Positions 25,014 to 33,552 of a stretch of DNA of 52,284 nt are shown in pieces. A program made the position numbers and the translations under genes. The DNA comes from Oscillospiraceae bacterium (lineage in GTDB: Bacteria; Bacillota; Clostridia; Oscillospirales; CAG-272), in assembly GCA_015064285.1 (NCBI GenBank), contig SVSN01000016.1, forward strand, positions 1 through 52,284. The letters are read 5' to 3'. The number at the start of each line of letters is the position of its first letter. Within the stretch, counting starts at the first letter, position 1. Below the pieces are notes generated by a model, which saw nothing but the letters and a program-made list of their open reading frames with translations, did no database searches and was not told the origin of the DNA.

Positions 25014-27335
25014 TCATGATTTGGAGGCCTCTCCTTTCATAAAAGGTTCGTAAATAGCGTATTGATTGCGTCCCCGTTCCTTGGCTTCGTAGAGAGCACA
25101 GTCCGCATGGCCGAGAAGACTGTCGTAGTCACTGCCGTCCTGCGGGAACATGGCGGCGCCGATGGTTACGGTGACTTTCATTTCCAGACTGCCGTTTCTG
25201 TAAGGATACTGGAATGTCTTGATCAGCTTGTCCAGTCTTTCCACAAGAACGGTCTTTTCGATGGAAGGGGCAAAGACAACGAATTCGTCGCCTCCGTAAC
25301 GGGCGATCACATCACTGTGGCGGAAAACGCCCATAATCTGTTTGGCAACATAACAGAGAACGTCATCCCCCAGCATGTGCCCGTATGTATCGTTGAAGGA
25401 CTTGAAGTAATCTATGTCCACGAACAGAAGGGCAGCGGTGTCCAGCTTTTTCTGTTCCAGAATACTGTTGGCGTGCTGTTCGAAATGTTCACGGTTGAAC
25501 ACACCGGTAAGAGGATCGCGGGTGGCTTTTTCTTTCCAGCGGTTGACTTCGTTTTTCCAGCCGGACATATCCACCAGTGCACCGCTGATAATGCTGTCCG
25601 TAATCGGTTCGTCACGATGCATTCGTACCTGAAGCCATTCATATCTGCCGCCGAGCATATAGAATCGCAGGGTGTTTTCGGCCCAACCGGTTTCCCGCTG
25701 ACAGCGTTCCAGAAGACGGAAGAAATCCTTGCGGTCGTTTTCATGTACAAGGTCCGTGGTGCGGAACAGGGCAAGGGCATTCTCGAAGGTTGTCTTGCCG
25801 GCAAGAACAGGTGAAAAAATATCCGAGAATTCGATGGTGTCTTCTTTGGGATTGTAGGAGAAAAGAATCGTGTTCTTGGGCTGCGGCGGCGGGGTGGAGC
25901 CAATGGAAGTTGTCTTCCGGGCAGCATCCTGCGTGTTTTTCGCATCGGATTCCATGTATTTCAGCACACGGTCATCGTAAATCTCAGATTCCAGTTTTTC
26001 AAGAGGCATAGGTTTGAAGAAATAGAACCCCTGCACGAAATCACAGGCGGCCTGATGAAGATACTGCAGCTGTCCGCTGTTGTCAACCCCCACAGCGGTA
26101 GTACGGATCTGCAGCTGTGCGGCAAGCTTCAGGACATTTTCCAGCAGATATCGTCCGTGCCGGTTGTTGTTGTCGCCGGAGAAAAAGCTGCGGTCAAGGT
26201 TGATGGTGTCTATATCAAGCGTTCCCAGCATCTGCAGAGAGCAGGCTCCGACACCGAATTTGTCCACAGCACAACGGAAACCGAAATAATGCAGCTTGTC
26301 GATCAGCACTTTGGCATGCGCCAGATCTTCCAGCAGCAGATCTTCCCGCAGGTCAAATTCGATCAGCGCAGGAGAAAGATTGTACTGGGAACAGATGCTG
26401 AAGCAGGTGTCTGCAAAGTTTTCAAGCTTTATGGATGTGCGGGAGAGATTGACAGAGATGGGACAGAGCTCGCGTTTGTGCTGCTGCCAGCGGGAGAGGG
26501 TACGGCACACTTCGTTGAACACAAACATGTCAATCTGTGAGGCGATATGGTACCGGTCTGCCTGTTCCAGGAACATATCGGGAGAATGGATGCCGTCACG
26601 GGAAGTGCGCCAGCGGATCAGTGCTTCAGCCCCCACAACACGATGGTCTGCAATACGGATTTTCGGCTGGAAATAAACAATAAAATCCCCTGTCCGCAGC
26701 GCTTTGTTCACAGACGATACGGTTTTCAGATGATTGGCTGTTTTTTCCAGATGTTCGGAATCGTAGAAATAATAACGCCGGTCGGAAGGCACATTTGAAA
26801 CGGCGAATATGGCTTTTTCAAGCATCTGCTCCGGGGTTTCGCTGTTGGTATCCGGAAGGTAAATCCCGAATACGGCATTCAGAGGAAACACAGGCGTTTC
26901 TTCATTAAAGGCATTGATGGAAGCAGAGATGGTGACAAGCTTGGCGAGAATTTCTTCCTGCTTGCGGTTTCGGAGCAGAAAGCAGAAGGTGTCTTTGTCA
27001 ATCCGGGCAGGCAGTTCATCCCCGCCCAGTTTGGAAGCAAGTACGGACTGGATGTACCGGAGCAGCCGGTGGTAATCTTCCGGATTGTACAGCGCAATAA
27101 TGTCCCGGATATCGGATATATGCATGCAGATGACTGCGTATGATCTGTACTTTTGGGTGAGAAGAGTATGGCTGCGCTTCAGAAACCCGAGTTTTGTTGC
27201 TCCTCCGGAAACAGGATCGGTATACACTGTGACATTCAGCCTGTACAGCCGGCTGTTGGCGATCACCGCAGCAATAAGACAGACGCCTATGACAATGGCG
27301 GCGATTATCAATAAAGACACATAAGCGGATTCCAT
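25014..27335 (-). CDS. GGDEF(degenerate)-EAL(degenerate)-PAS-like-GGDEF protein
   Basis: 773 aa. One transmembrane helix (residues about 5-27) is followed by a degenerate GGDEF domain (IDKDTF at 112-117). Next comes an EAL domain with EAL near 236 but DKFG for DDFG, INLDRS for the usual K-x-D context and AVGVD for AEGVE, so it is likely a binding domain rather than a phosphodiesterase. A PAS-like region follows, and then an intact GGDEF (YGGDEF near 681-685). Net activity is probably c-di-GMP synthesis. ATG 27335 has AAAGGAGG 10 nt upstream. It is the first gene of the operon with the methyltransferase, GH3 and HD-GYP genes. Confidence 0.9.
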   Translation of the reverse strand: MESAYVSLLIIAAIVIGVCLIAAVIANSRLYRLNVTVYTDPVSGGATKLGFLKRSHTLLTQKYRSYAVICMHISDIRDIIALYNPEDYHRLLRYIQSVLASKLGGDELPARIDKDTFCFLLRNRKQEEILAKLVTISASINAFNEETPVFPLNAVFGIYLPDTNSETPEQMLEKAIFAVSNVPSDRRYYFYDSEHLEKTANHLKTVSSVNKALRTGDFIVYFQPKIRIADHRVVGAEALIRWRTSRDGIHSPDMFLEQADRYHIASQIDMFVFNEVCRTLSRWQQHKRELCPISVNLSRTSIKLENFADTCFSICSQYNLSPALIEFDLREDLLLEDLAHAKVLIDKLHYFGFRCAVDKFGVGACSLQMLGTLDIDTINLDRSFFSGDNNNRHGRYLLENVLKLAAQLQIRTTAVGVDNSGQLQYLHQAACDFVQGFYFFKPMPLEKLESEIYDDRVLKYMESDAKNTQDAARKTTSIGSTPPPQPKNTILFSYNPKEDTIEFSDIFSPVLAGKTTFENALALFRTTDLVHENDRKDFFRLLERCQRETGWAENTLRFYMLGGRYEWLQVRMHRDEPITDSIISGALVDMSGWKNEVNRWKEKATRDPLTGVFNREHFEQHANSILEQKKLDTAALLFVDIDYFKSFNDTYGHMLGDDVLCYVAKQIMGVFRHSDVIARYGGDEFVVFAPSIEKTVLVERLDKLIKTFQYPYRNGSLEMKVTVTIGAAMFPQDGSDYDSLLGHADCALYEAKERGRNQYAIYEPFMKGEASKS

Positions 27336-27423
27336 ATTCTGATTCCCTCCTTTCGGCGTAGCAGGAAAACTCAGTGAGATGAGGGGGGATAACAAAAGCT
27401 CCCTGTATAGTTATATACATTAT

Positions 27424-27452
27424 ATTTTATCACAAAAGGTCTTTTAATGCAA
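27424..27452 (-). promoter_or_regulatory. Promoter of the c-di-GMP/GH3 operon
   Basis: Minus-strand TTGCAT (27452-27447) and TAAAAT (27429-27424) with a 17-bp spacer, about 90 bp before the first start codon. No c-di-GMP aptamer blocks are seen in this leader. Confidence 0.55.
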
Positions 27453-27455
27453 GAT

Positions 27456-27651
27456 GATAAGCATAGAAATTGAAGGACAAGTTAGTTTTTTTACAAAAAT
27501 ATTTTCCCGGCAGATGTTTTCTGTACACTTCAGAGGGAATTTTGTTCCCACTGGTAAAGAGTGGGCATTAGCAGCGGACGGGGAAAAGGTTTGCGGAAAG
27601 CCGCAGGGCTGTACAGCTGTATTTGCGGAAGTGTGTATACATAAATACAAT
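27456..27651. other. Noncoding stretch with a series of hairpins
   Basis: No supported gene. Short opposing open frames cross it without ribosome binding sites. Structure is visible: CCCACT/AGTGGG at 27547-27565, TGCGG/CCGCA at 27592-27605, the palindrome GCTGTACAGC at 27608-27617, then a large hairpin from 27652. It could be a small RNA or a decayed leader. Confidence 0.4.
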
Positions 27652-27698
27652 AACGCACAGACACCGGTAAAACTCTCTGTTTCAGGTATCTGTGCGTT
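27652..27698 (-). terminator. Long hairpin downstream of the 5'-nucleotidase gene
   Basis: AACGCACAGACACC and GGTATCTGTGCGTT form a stem of about 14 bp with one mismatch. On the minus strand it is followed by ATTGTATTTATG, a weak U-tract. It is about 50 nt beyond the nucleotidase stop and is probably its terminator. Confidence 0.5.
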
Positions 27699-27749
27699 CA
27701 TAGATTTTGACAGGTATAATATGGCCCGCGCACGGACTATAAGATGACC

Positions 27750-28655
27750 TTACATATCGCTCCGGCGGTAAGGCACTCTGGCGGAAGGCACCATTCTGGA
27801 GGCGGATTCTGTATGTACCTTCTGATCATCGAAGAAAATATGGGCATCGAAGGCTTTGAGAACCTCGCTTTTTTCGATTCCGCCGAGAAAAAAGACTTCA
27901 TCAATGCGGATGTTCCAGGCGCGAAGAGTACGGATGACTCTTTCGTGGGCAGGCGCATTTCTGGCCGTGACCAGAGCAGTCCGGATCGGCACTTCATCTT
28001 TCGGAAACTGCTGCTGCAGCAGGGAAATGGTTTTCAACAGCTTGGCGAAAGGGCCTTCCGGCAGCGGTTTCTGGGCGTTTTCCTGTTCGTGTTCCGCAAA
28101 AGCCTGCAGTCCTTTCTCCTGATAAATACGTTCCGCTTCATCGGAGAAAATCACGGCATCCCCGTCAAAAGCGATACGGATCTGACCGATGTCGCCGTCG
28201 GTGGAAATCGGCAGATGTTCGTGGCTGCAAATAATGCCTGCAGCTACATTGGCATTGATTGCTTCCTGTACATCATCTTCGTTGGCGGAAAGGAACAGAT
28301 CGGTGTGGAAAGGCCCCAGATAGGGAGAAATGGGGGCACCGGCCACCAGCGCCGCACGGCTGATATCCAGACCGTAATGCTCGATGGAGTTGAAAATCCG
28401 CAGGCTTGTGTCAGCACTGTTTTTGGACATGATGATGATTTCCGTCAGGTACCGGTCGTTGGCGTTCAGCTGCAGAAAAGCCTTGATCAGCGGAAATGCG
28501 GTGCCCGGCTTGAGGATGTCTTTTTCGTGCTCGATCTGGTATTGGGAGTATGCTTCCAACCCCTTTTCCATAAAAATCCGGTTTTCGGCTTCCAGATCAA
28601 ATAAGGCACGGGAGGACACGCCGATCACCAGTTTGTCATCCAGTTTCAGCGGCAT
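27750..28655 (-). CDS. Cytosolic 5'-nucleotidase (NT5C1/cN-I family)
   Basis: 301 aa, matching the family of cytosolic 5'-nucleotidase I, which dephosphorylates nucleoside monophosphates such as AMP. The N-terminal block LVIGVSSRALFDLEAENRIF, then ILKPGTAFPL and IIIMSKNSADTSLRIFNSI, are typical. The central IRIAFDGDAVIFSDEAE supplies the aspartate nucleophile region of a HAD-like fold, and the later VFFLGGIEK and HIFFDDQ complete it. AAAGGAG lies 8 nt before the ATG. It is monocistronic, with its own promoter, and likely serves nucleotide-pool turnover. Confidence 0.88.
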   Translation of the reverse strand: MPLKLDDKLVIGVSSRALFDLEAENRIFMEKGLEAYSQYQIEHEKDILKPGTAFPLIKAFLQLNANDRYLTEIIIMSKNSADTSLRIFNSIEHYGLDISRAALVAGAPISPYLGPFHTDLFLSANEDDVQEAINANVAAGIICSHEHLPISTDGDIGQIRIAFDGDAVIFSDEAERIYQEKGLQAFAEHEQENAQKPLPEGPFAKLLKTISLLQQQFPKDEVPIRTALVTARNAPAHERVIRTLRAWNIRIDEVFFLGGIEKSEVLKAFDAHIFFDDQKVHTESASRMVPSARVPYRRSDM

Positions 28656-28704
28656 ACAGGACTCCTTTCCGGAATAGATCCATTGGTGTTTGTTTCTGAT
28701 TTCA

Positions 28705-28733
28705 TATTACCACAATACAGAGGAAATTGCAAG
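28705..28733 (-). promoter_or_regulatory. Promoter of the 5'-nucleotidase gene
   Basis: The minus strand reads TTGCAA, 17 bp, TAATAT, about 50 bp upstream of the start codon. Confidence 0.55.
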
Positions 28734-28806
28734 ATATTTCGGAGGGTTGCGTGCAGAAATGACAGAGAAGAACAGGACGGCAATACAATCCTATGCGGCG
28801 GACAGA

Positions 28807-28998
28807 TCAAAAAAGCACGGTACTGGAATCATCACTCCATTTCCGTGCCTTTTTCTTTTCCGCAGAACGGTTGTATACGCCGGGTTTGTCGCTTTTCCGT
28901 GTTACAGGATTGAGCGCACCCCAGTCGCTGCGTTGTCTTGCATTCCATTCCTTCTGCTTCTTCTTGGACAGTTTTTCATACGGGATATATTTTTCCAT
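28807..28998 (-). CDS. Conserved 63-aa basic protein of unknown function
   Basis: A small protein starting MEKYIPYEKLSKKKQKEWNA, with WGALNPVTRKSDKP in the middle. It is very basic, has no signal or membrane segment, and resembles small conserved Firmicutes proteins with WGxxNPVTR, whose function is unknown to me. The start at 28998 has AGGAGG 7 nt upstream and a good promoter beyond. The last codons (STVLF) and stop lie inside a terminator hairpin at 28808-28855. A nucleic-acid or ribosome role is possible from the charge, but this is inference. Confidence 0.75.
   Translation of the reverse strand: MEKYIPYEKLSKKKQKEWNARQRSDWGALNPVTRKSDKPGVYNRSAEKKKARKWSDDSSTVLF
28808..28855 (-). terminator. 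Terminator overlapping the 3' end of the 63-aa gene
   Basis: AAAAAG-CACGG and CCGTGCCTTTTT form the stem, with a bulged base and T-runs on both strands. One arm codes for the last residues of the small protein. Confidence 0.7.
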
Positions 28999-29020
28999 AT
29001 CCAATCCTCCTGTTTCTGAT

Positions 29021-29060
29021 GTCATATATAGTATACCATAAAAACCTAACTTTTTCAAGG
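29021..29060 (-). promoter_or_regulatory. Promoter of the 63-aa protein gene
   Basis: The minus strand reads TTGAAA, 17 bp, TATACT, about 30 bp upstream of the start. Confidence 0.65.
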
Positions 29061-29093
29061 GGTATTTTTGAATGCCGGAAGAGGGCAGAATGA

Positions 29094-29122
29094 TTGACAA
29101 ACCCTTGCGGAACAGGTATAAT
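29094..29122 (+). promoter_or_regulatory. Promoter of the beta-helix wall protein
   Basis: TTGACA and TATAAT with a 17-bp spacer, 37 bp upstream of the ATG. Confidence 0.8.
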
Positions 29123-29159
29123 ACCAACAGAGAGATGCTAACAGAAAAGGAGAAAACGT

Positions 29160-32100
29160 ATGCTGAAACGGTTACTGCTGACCGGTGCGGCTGTACTGCT
29201 GACCGCCGGGACAATCGCTGCCGCCGGGACGGACGGAACTTTCCGCTATTCCGCTTCCGATGTACAAGGGGAGGAAGGATGGTATGCGCTGTGTGCTCCG
29301 GAAGACTCCGATCTGTGGGAGTATATGCCCGTGTATGCAGGCGGAAGCTGGTGGGCCGGGGAGAACAATTTTCAGCTTGGCATGCTGAATGCCCATACCA
29401 TACACCCGGGGCTGTATTATGACGCGGTTCTGGCATGGGAAGCGCCGGAAAGCGGAGAGATCACCATATCTGTCCCCGGCGGTGTTTCGCTGAATGATTC
29501 CTCTGCTGCGAACAGACCCGGTGACGGTGTGGAATTCGGGATTTTTTACCAGGACGACAGCGGTGTTGCTCCCGTTTATCCGCAGGACGGAATGGGGTAT
29601 ATTGCCAACGGAGAAACCATGACAATTCCCGACCAGACCATAACGGTGCAGGCGGGCGGTCTTGTCCTGTTCCGGATCGGCTGCGGCCCGGAAAACTACA
29701 TGGACTACGACGGTACTGCCATGATTCCTTTGATCACATACGGTTCTGTGACAGATTCTCCGGCGGTAACCGGTACGTTTCTGCCACTGCCGCCGGGAGA
29801 AAAATACCCTGTGACTACCGGCTCCACAGCAGATTTTATTACGGACGGCGTTGAAACCATGTCCGCTGCCGAATTTCTGGTGCTGATGGCAGAACAGAAT
29901 GGGGTTTACACCGTTCCGGACGGAACATATACCCTGACAGACAGACTGGTGATTGACAAATCCTACACCGGAGCTATTCTGGATATGTCCGGCGTGAAAC
30001 TGCTGAATACCACCATGACGGTGGAGGCGTCCGATATTGCCATCGACAGCTTGTGTTTGGTTGAAAACGATGATGCTGCCAGAGATACGGTTCTGGATAT
30101 TTCCGGTACCTGTGTGACCCTGTACAACTGCCACATTGCCGGCGGTATCCTGTCCTATGGCAGCGGACTGACGCTGGATCACTGTACTGTCACCGGCACC
30201 GGTACGGAATTTGGCGGTACCGATGTGCTGCTGACCCGCTGCAGCTTGTCGGATACCATTACATGGTATGTGCAGAACGGAACTTTGTACGGGAATGTTT
30301 TTACGGACGGGTCTGTCCTGCAGGTGAAAGACAGCAGCGATATTTCCATCGTAAACAACATTTTCCCCTATGATGGAACCGTTATCATACAGAATACGCC
30401 CTATGCCTGTATCACCGGCAATACATACCCAAACGGTGAGGTCGATGTCATTGCCGCAGACTTCTGGCAGTGTGACACGCTGGAAGGAAAATGGGGTGTG
30501 AATCTGTATGGGCACAGGGAATACCGGGAAGATGTGACCGGTGCGGAAATGGAGCGGATCCCGGACAACCATACAGAACGGTTTGCGGAAAGCGTGGTGC
30601 GGGATAAGATATACTGTCAGAAATCCTGGCTTGCGCCGGCTGTGTTTATAGCCTCCCGGACAGACAGCCACAGCGAAGCGGTGATCCCCTGCGGTGTGTA
30701 CGAAAATGTACCCGGTATTTCTTTTGTGGAGGACGAACAGTTTACGCTGGCAGCATACGGTGCGCTGTTCCGGTTTGAAAACTATACTTCTTCCGCTATT
30801 ACCATGGAAGGGGGAGAAGGTCTGTTTGTTCTGGGGCTGACCATCGACCATATGGAAGTCCAGAATGCCCAGGGTACCGTGCAGTCCGTATCGGGAAATA
30901 CCGTACTCTGGAAGCCGGACGACGGATACCGTTTTGACATAACCGATCCCACCCGCTTTGCCCCGAACGGTATGTCCGAGGGATTCCGGGCCGGCGAAAA
31001 CCTGCCGTATGCGGATTACACCATCACAAACCGTACCAAAAATAACGACGGCACCTTTACGCTGGAATTTGCCAACGATCTGCAGCCCGGCGACAAGCTG
31101 ACCTTCCGGGGACTGGCAGCCCATGTTGTCAACATCAGCCATAATGGGTTTACAGCATTTGAAGATATTACCGTGTGGGGCGGCAGTGGTTTTGCTTTTT
31201 CCGGCTGGGAAGGGAATGATGTGATTGTCCTGAGCCGCTGCCTGGTAAGACCCGGGCCGAAACCGGACGGCGCTTCGGCAGAACGGATGCTGACTACCTG
31301 CGATGCCACCCACTTTTCCAATATGCGTACCGGCCCCATTCTGGAAGACTGCCATTTTTCCGATATGACGGACGACGGTACCAATATCAACGGTCACTAT
31401 ACCCTGACATCCGGCTATAACAGGGAAACGCGTACCTTTACCTGCCGGGATACCTTTACCGTGACCACAGGAACCTACAGTTCCCAGCTGTCCAATATTC
31501 TGCCCGGGGATACACTGCGGATCCTGACAACAGAGGGACAGCTTGTGGGCGATACCACCGCGGTGTCCGACGGCTCAGGCAACCGGGTGACGATTGCAGA
31601 TGATCTGGATATACCTGCAGATACGGTGATTCTGCAGAATCTGTCCGCCTGCGGCAATGGATTCCGGATCGACAACTGTGTGGTGGAACGGATCCGCAGC
31701 CGTGGACTTCTGATCAAAACAGGCGGTTCCATCACCAACTGTACCATACAGGATGTACGTATGGCTGGGATCCTTGTCAAACCGGAATCTCTGGACTGGC
31801 CGGAATTCGGTTTCAGCAGCGATCTGGTGATCCGCAACAATCTGATCGTCGGTACCGGTTATGCTTCCTCTACGGATAATCTGTATGCTTCCATCTGTAT
31901 CGAAGGGGATACCCGGAACGGTGATGACACATCCTTCCAGCTTCACCGTGACATTCAGATTCTGCATAACACAATTGAGGAACGCAAGAATAATGTGGCT
32001 CTGAAGATCAGTCATGCGCAGGATGTCACTGTGGCAGGCAATACTTTCCTGAACCGGCACAGCTCCGTGTATGCAAAACCGGAAGAAGATCCCGGTGCGC

Positions 32101-32417
32101 CCATTCTGGTTCTGAACAGCACCAATGTGGAACTGCAGGACAACACATGGCCTCAGAACGCCAAGCCCGCGAAAATACAGGGTTCCGCCGTGAACGTGTG
32201 GGGGATAGATCTCGGCGTGGAAAATAGTCCCCCCGAAACGGCTGCTCCGGAGACAAACCCGCCTGAAACGGTACCAACAGAAACCGCATCGGAACCCGGA
32301 ACCGAACCGGAACCTGCGGCAGAAAACGGTTTTCCCATCGTCCCGGCGGTGATGGCAGCGGTTGTACTGGCAGGCGGAATGGCAGCGGTCATGATACTGC
32401 GGAAGCGGAAAAAGTAA
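29160..32417 (+). CDS. Large secreted parallel beta-helix protein with C-terminal membrane anchor
   Basis: 1085 aa. A signal peptide (residues 1 to about 22, hydrophobic core LLLTGAAVLLTAGTIAAAG) is followed by an N-terminal domain of about 200 residues. Then come long runs of short strands rich in Asn, Thr and Gly that suggest a right-handed beta-helix of the pectate-lyase type (NCHIAGGIL, ISIVNNIF and VIRNNLIVG are typical rungs). A Pro-Glu-Thr-rich spacer (about 1020-1055) precedes a C-terminal hydrophobic helix and RKRKK tail. It is thus displayed on the cell surface. It may bind or cleave polysaccharide; no catalytic residues could be assigned. AAAGGAGA precedes the ATG. It stands alone with its own promoter. 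Confidence 0.85.
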   Translation: MLKRLLLTGAAVLLTAGTIAAAGTDGTFRYSASDVQGEEGWYALCAPEDSDLWEYMPVYAGGSWWAGENNFQLGMLNAHTIHPGLYYDAVLAWEAPESGEITISVPGGVSLNDSSAANRPGDGVEFGIFYQDDSGVAPVYPQDGMGYIANGETMTIPDQTITVQAGGLVLFRIGCGPENYMDYDGTAMIPLITYGSVTDSPAVTGTFLPLPPGEKYPVTTGSTADFITDGVETMSAAEFLVLMAEQNGVYTVPDGTYTLTDRLVIDKSYTGAILDMSGVKLLNTTMTVEASDIAIDSLCLVENDDAARDTVLDISGTCVTLYNCHIAGGILSYGSGLTLDHCTVTGTGTEFGGTDVLLTRCSLSDTITWYVQNGTLYGNVFTDGSVLQVKDSSDISIVNNIFPYDGTVIIQNTPYACITGNTYPNGEVDVIAADFWQCDTLEGKWGVNLYGHREYREDVTGAEMERIPDNHTERFAESVVRDKIYCQKSWLAPAVFIASRTDSHSEAVIPCGVYENVPGISFVEDEQFTLAAYGALFRFENYTSSAITMEGGEGLFVLGLTIDHMEVQNAQGTVQSVSGNTVLWKPDDGYRFDITDPTRFAPNGMSEGFRAGENLPYADYTITNRTKNNDGTFTLEFANDLQPGDKLTFRGLAAHVVNISHNGFTAFEDITVWGGSGFAFSGWEGNDVIVLSRCLVRPGPKPDGASAERMLTTCDATHFSNMRTGPILEDCHFSDMTDDGTNINGHYTLTSGYNRETRTFTCRDTFTVTTGTYSSQLSNILPGDTLRILTTEGQLVGDTTAVSDGSGNRVTIADDLDIPADTVILQNLSACGNGFRIDNCVVERIRSRGLLIKTGGSITNCTIQDVRMAGILVKPESLDWPEFGFSSDLVIRNNLIVGTGYASSTDNLYASICIEGDTRNGDDTSFQLHRDIQILHNTIEERKNNVALKISHAQDVTVAGNTFLNRHSSVYAKPEEDPGAPILVLNSTNVELQDNTWPQNAKPAKIQGSAVNVWGIDLGVENSPPETAAPETNPPETVPTETASEPGTEPEPAAENGFPIVPAVMAAVVLAGGMAAVMILRKRKK

Positions 32418-32450
32418 GAAAAACAATTCCGGCAAATTTATCATTTCCTG

Positions 32451-32479
32451 TTGACAAACCATTGGGAATCATGTACAAT
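32451..32479 (+). promoter_or_regulatory. Promoter of the TIM-barrel isomerase gene
   Basis: TTGACA, 17 bp, TACAAT. Immediately downstream ATTCC-TATC-GGAAT forms a small inverted repeat that could be an operator. Confidence 0.7.
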
Positions 32480-32570
32480 AATACCAGATTCCTATCGGAA
32501 TGGGAATCCTGACAAACGAACATTTTCCAATCTTCACGCATACAGAGTATGCAGAAAGGACAGGGTATAT

Positions 32571-33374
32571 ATGAAATTTTCAGCAGCAGGCGGATGGTTC
32601 GGCGGCGACTGGTATCAGAACGTAAGAGCAGGCGCCAAATATGGTTTTCAGGCTGTAGAACAGCTTGGCTGGTCCCACCTGGATCTGGCGAAAGCAAAGG
32701 CAACGCTGGATGAAACCGGCGTGACCTCCACCTGTATCATCATCCAGTCCAGAGAAAACCCGGATTACAACAAGCAGATGGCATGGACCCATGGTATGGT
32801 ATGGGAAGATACCCGTCAGATCTTTATCGAATCCTTCAAGGAATCCCTGGCCGCAGCCAAGATTATGGGTGTTCCCAATATTTGCGCCACGGTGGGCAAC
32901 CTGCGTGACGATGTTTCCAGCGAAGAACAGTTTGATATCTGCGTAGGTACGCTGAAAGAACTGGCAAAGATCGCCGAAGCCGAAGGCATCATGATCGTTC
33001 TGGAACCCCTGAACATTCTGGTAAACCACATGGGATATTATCTGGTAACCACCGAACAGGCTGTTGCCATGATCAAAGCTGTTGACAGTCCTAACTGCAA
33101 GATCCTGTTTGATATTTATCATCAGCAGATCTCCGAAGGCAATGTGATCCGCAACATCCAGAACAATATTGACCTGATTGGTCATTTCCACATCGGCGAC
33201 AACCCGGGCAGAAACGAACCCGGCACCGGTGAAATCAATTATGCCAATGTATTCAAGGCCATCCGTGACAAGGGTTACGACCGTTATCTGGCCTTTGAAT
33301 GCGGCCGCACCGTTCCCGTTCCGGAACTGATGGTGAATATGCATAACCTGATCGATCCTTTTGACGTAAAGTAA
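32571..33374 (+). CDS. Hydroxypyruvate-isomerase-like TIM-barrel sugar isomerase/epimerase
   Basis: 267 aa of the xylose-isomerase-like TIM-barrel family (Hyi, tagatose/allulose epimerases). The metal ligands expected for the family are visible: Glu in VLEPLN, Asp in LFDIYHQQ, His in GHFHIGD and Glu in AFECGR. A cytoplasmic isomerase or epimerase of hydroxypyruvate or a ketose is likely; the substrate cannot be decided. ATG 32571 has AAAGGA 10 nt upstream and follows its own promoter. The gene ends in a weak terminator. Base composition and codon use do not obviously differ from the neighbours. Confidence 0.85.
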   Translation: MKFSAAGGWFGGDWYQNVRAGAKYGFQAVEQLGWSHLDLAKAKATLDETGVTSTCIIIQSRENPDYNKQMAWTHGMVWEDTRQIFIESFKESLAAAKIMGVPNICATVGNLRDDVSSEEQFDICVGTLKELAKIAEAEGIMIVLEPLNILVNHMGYYLVTTEQAVAMIKAVDSPNCKILFDIYHQQISEGNVIRNIQNNIDLIGHFHIGDNPGRNEPGTGEINYANVFKAIRDKGYDRYLAFECGRTVPVPELMVNMHNLIDPFDVK

Positions 33375-33400
33375 TCCGTATTCCGATTCCAGAAACAGCA

Positions 33401-33451
33401 AAGCCGGGCCTGTCTCTCCATAGGAGGCGGGTTCCGGCTTGTGGTGTTTTT
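33401..33451 (+). terminator. Terminator after the isomerase gene
   Basis: AAGCCGG and CCGGCTT enclose a second short stem; TGTGGTGTTTTT follows. The U-tract is weak. Confidence 0.55.
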
Positions 33452-33552
33452 AGGACAAATGTGTAAAAACTATAAATAAATCATGTATACAATGTTGACG
33501 TATGTAAACCTTTCAGGTCTGTCATACGGACATATGAACAAAGGAGAGTATT

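Noticed and set aside
27454-27747. Short 97-codon frame near the c-di-GMP operon promoter, and its antisense mate
   Set aside because: No ribosome binding site, and the region contains hairpins rather than a protein pattern.
32474-32510. Possible operator at the isomerase promoter
   Set aside because: The inverted repeat is only 5 bp per arm and could be chance; it is mentioned only within the promoter entry.
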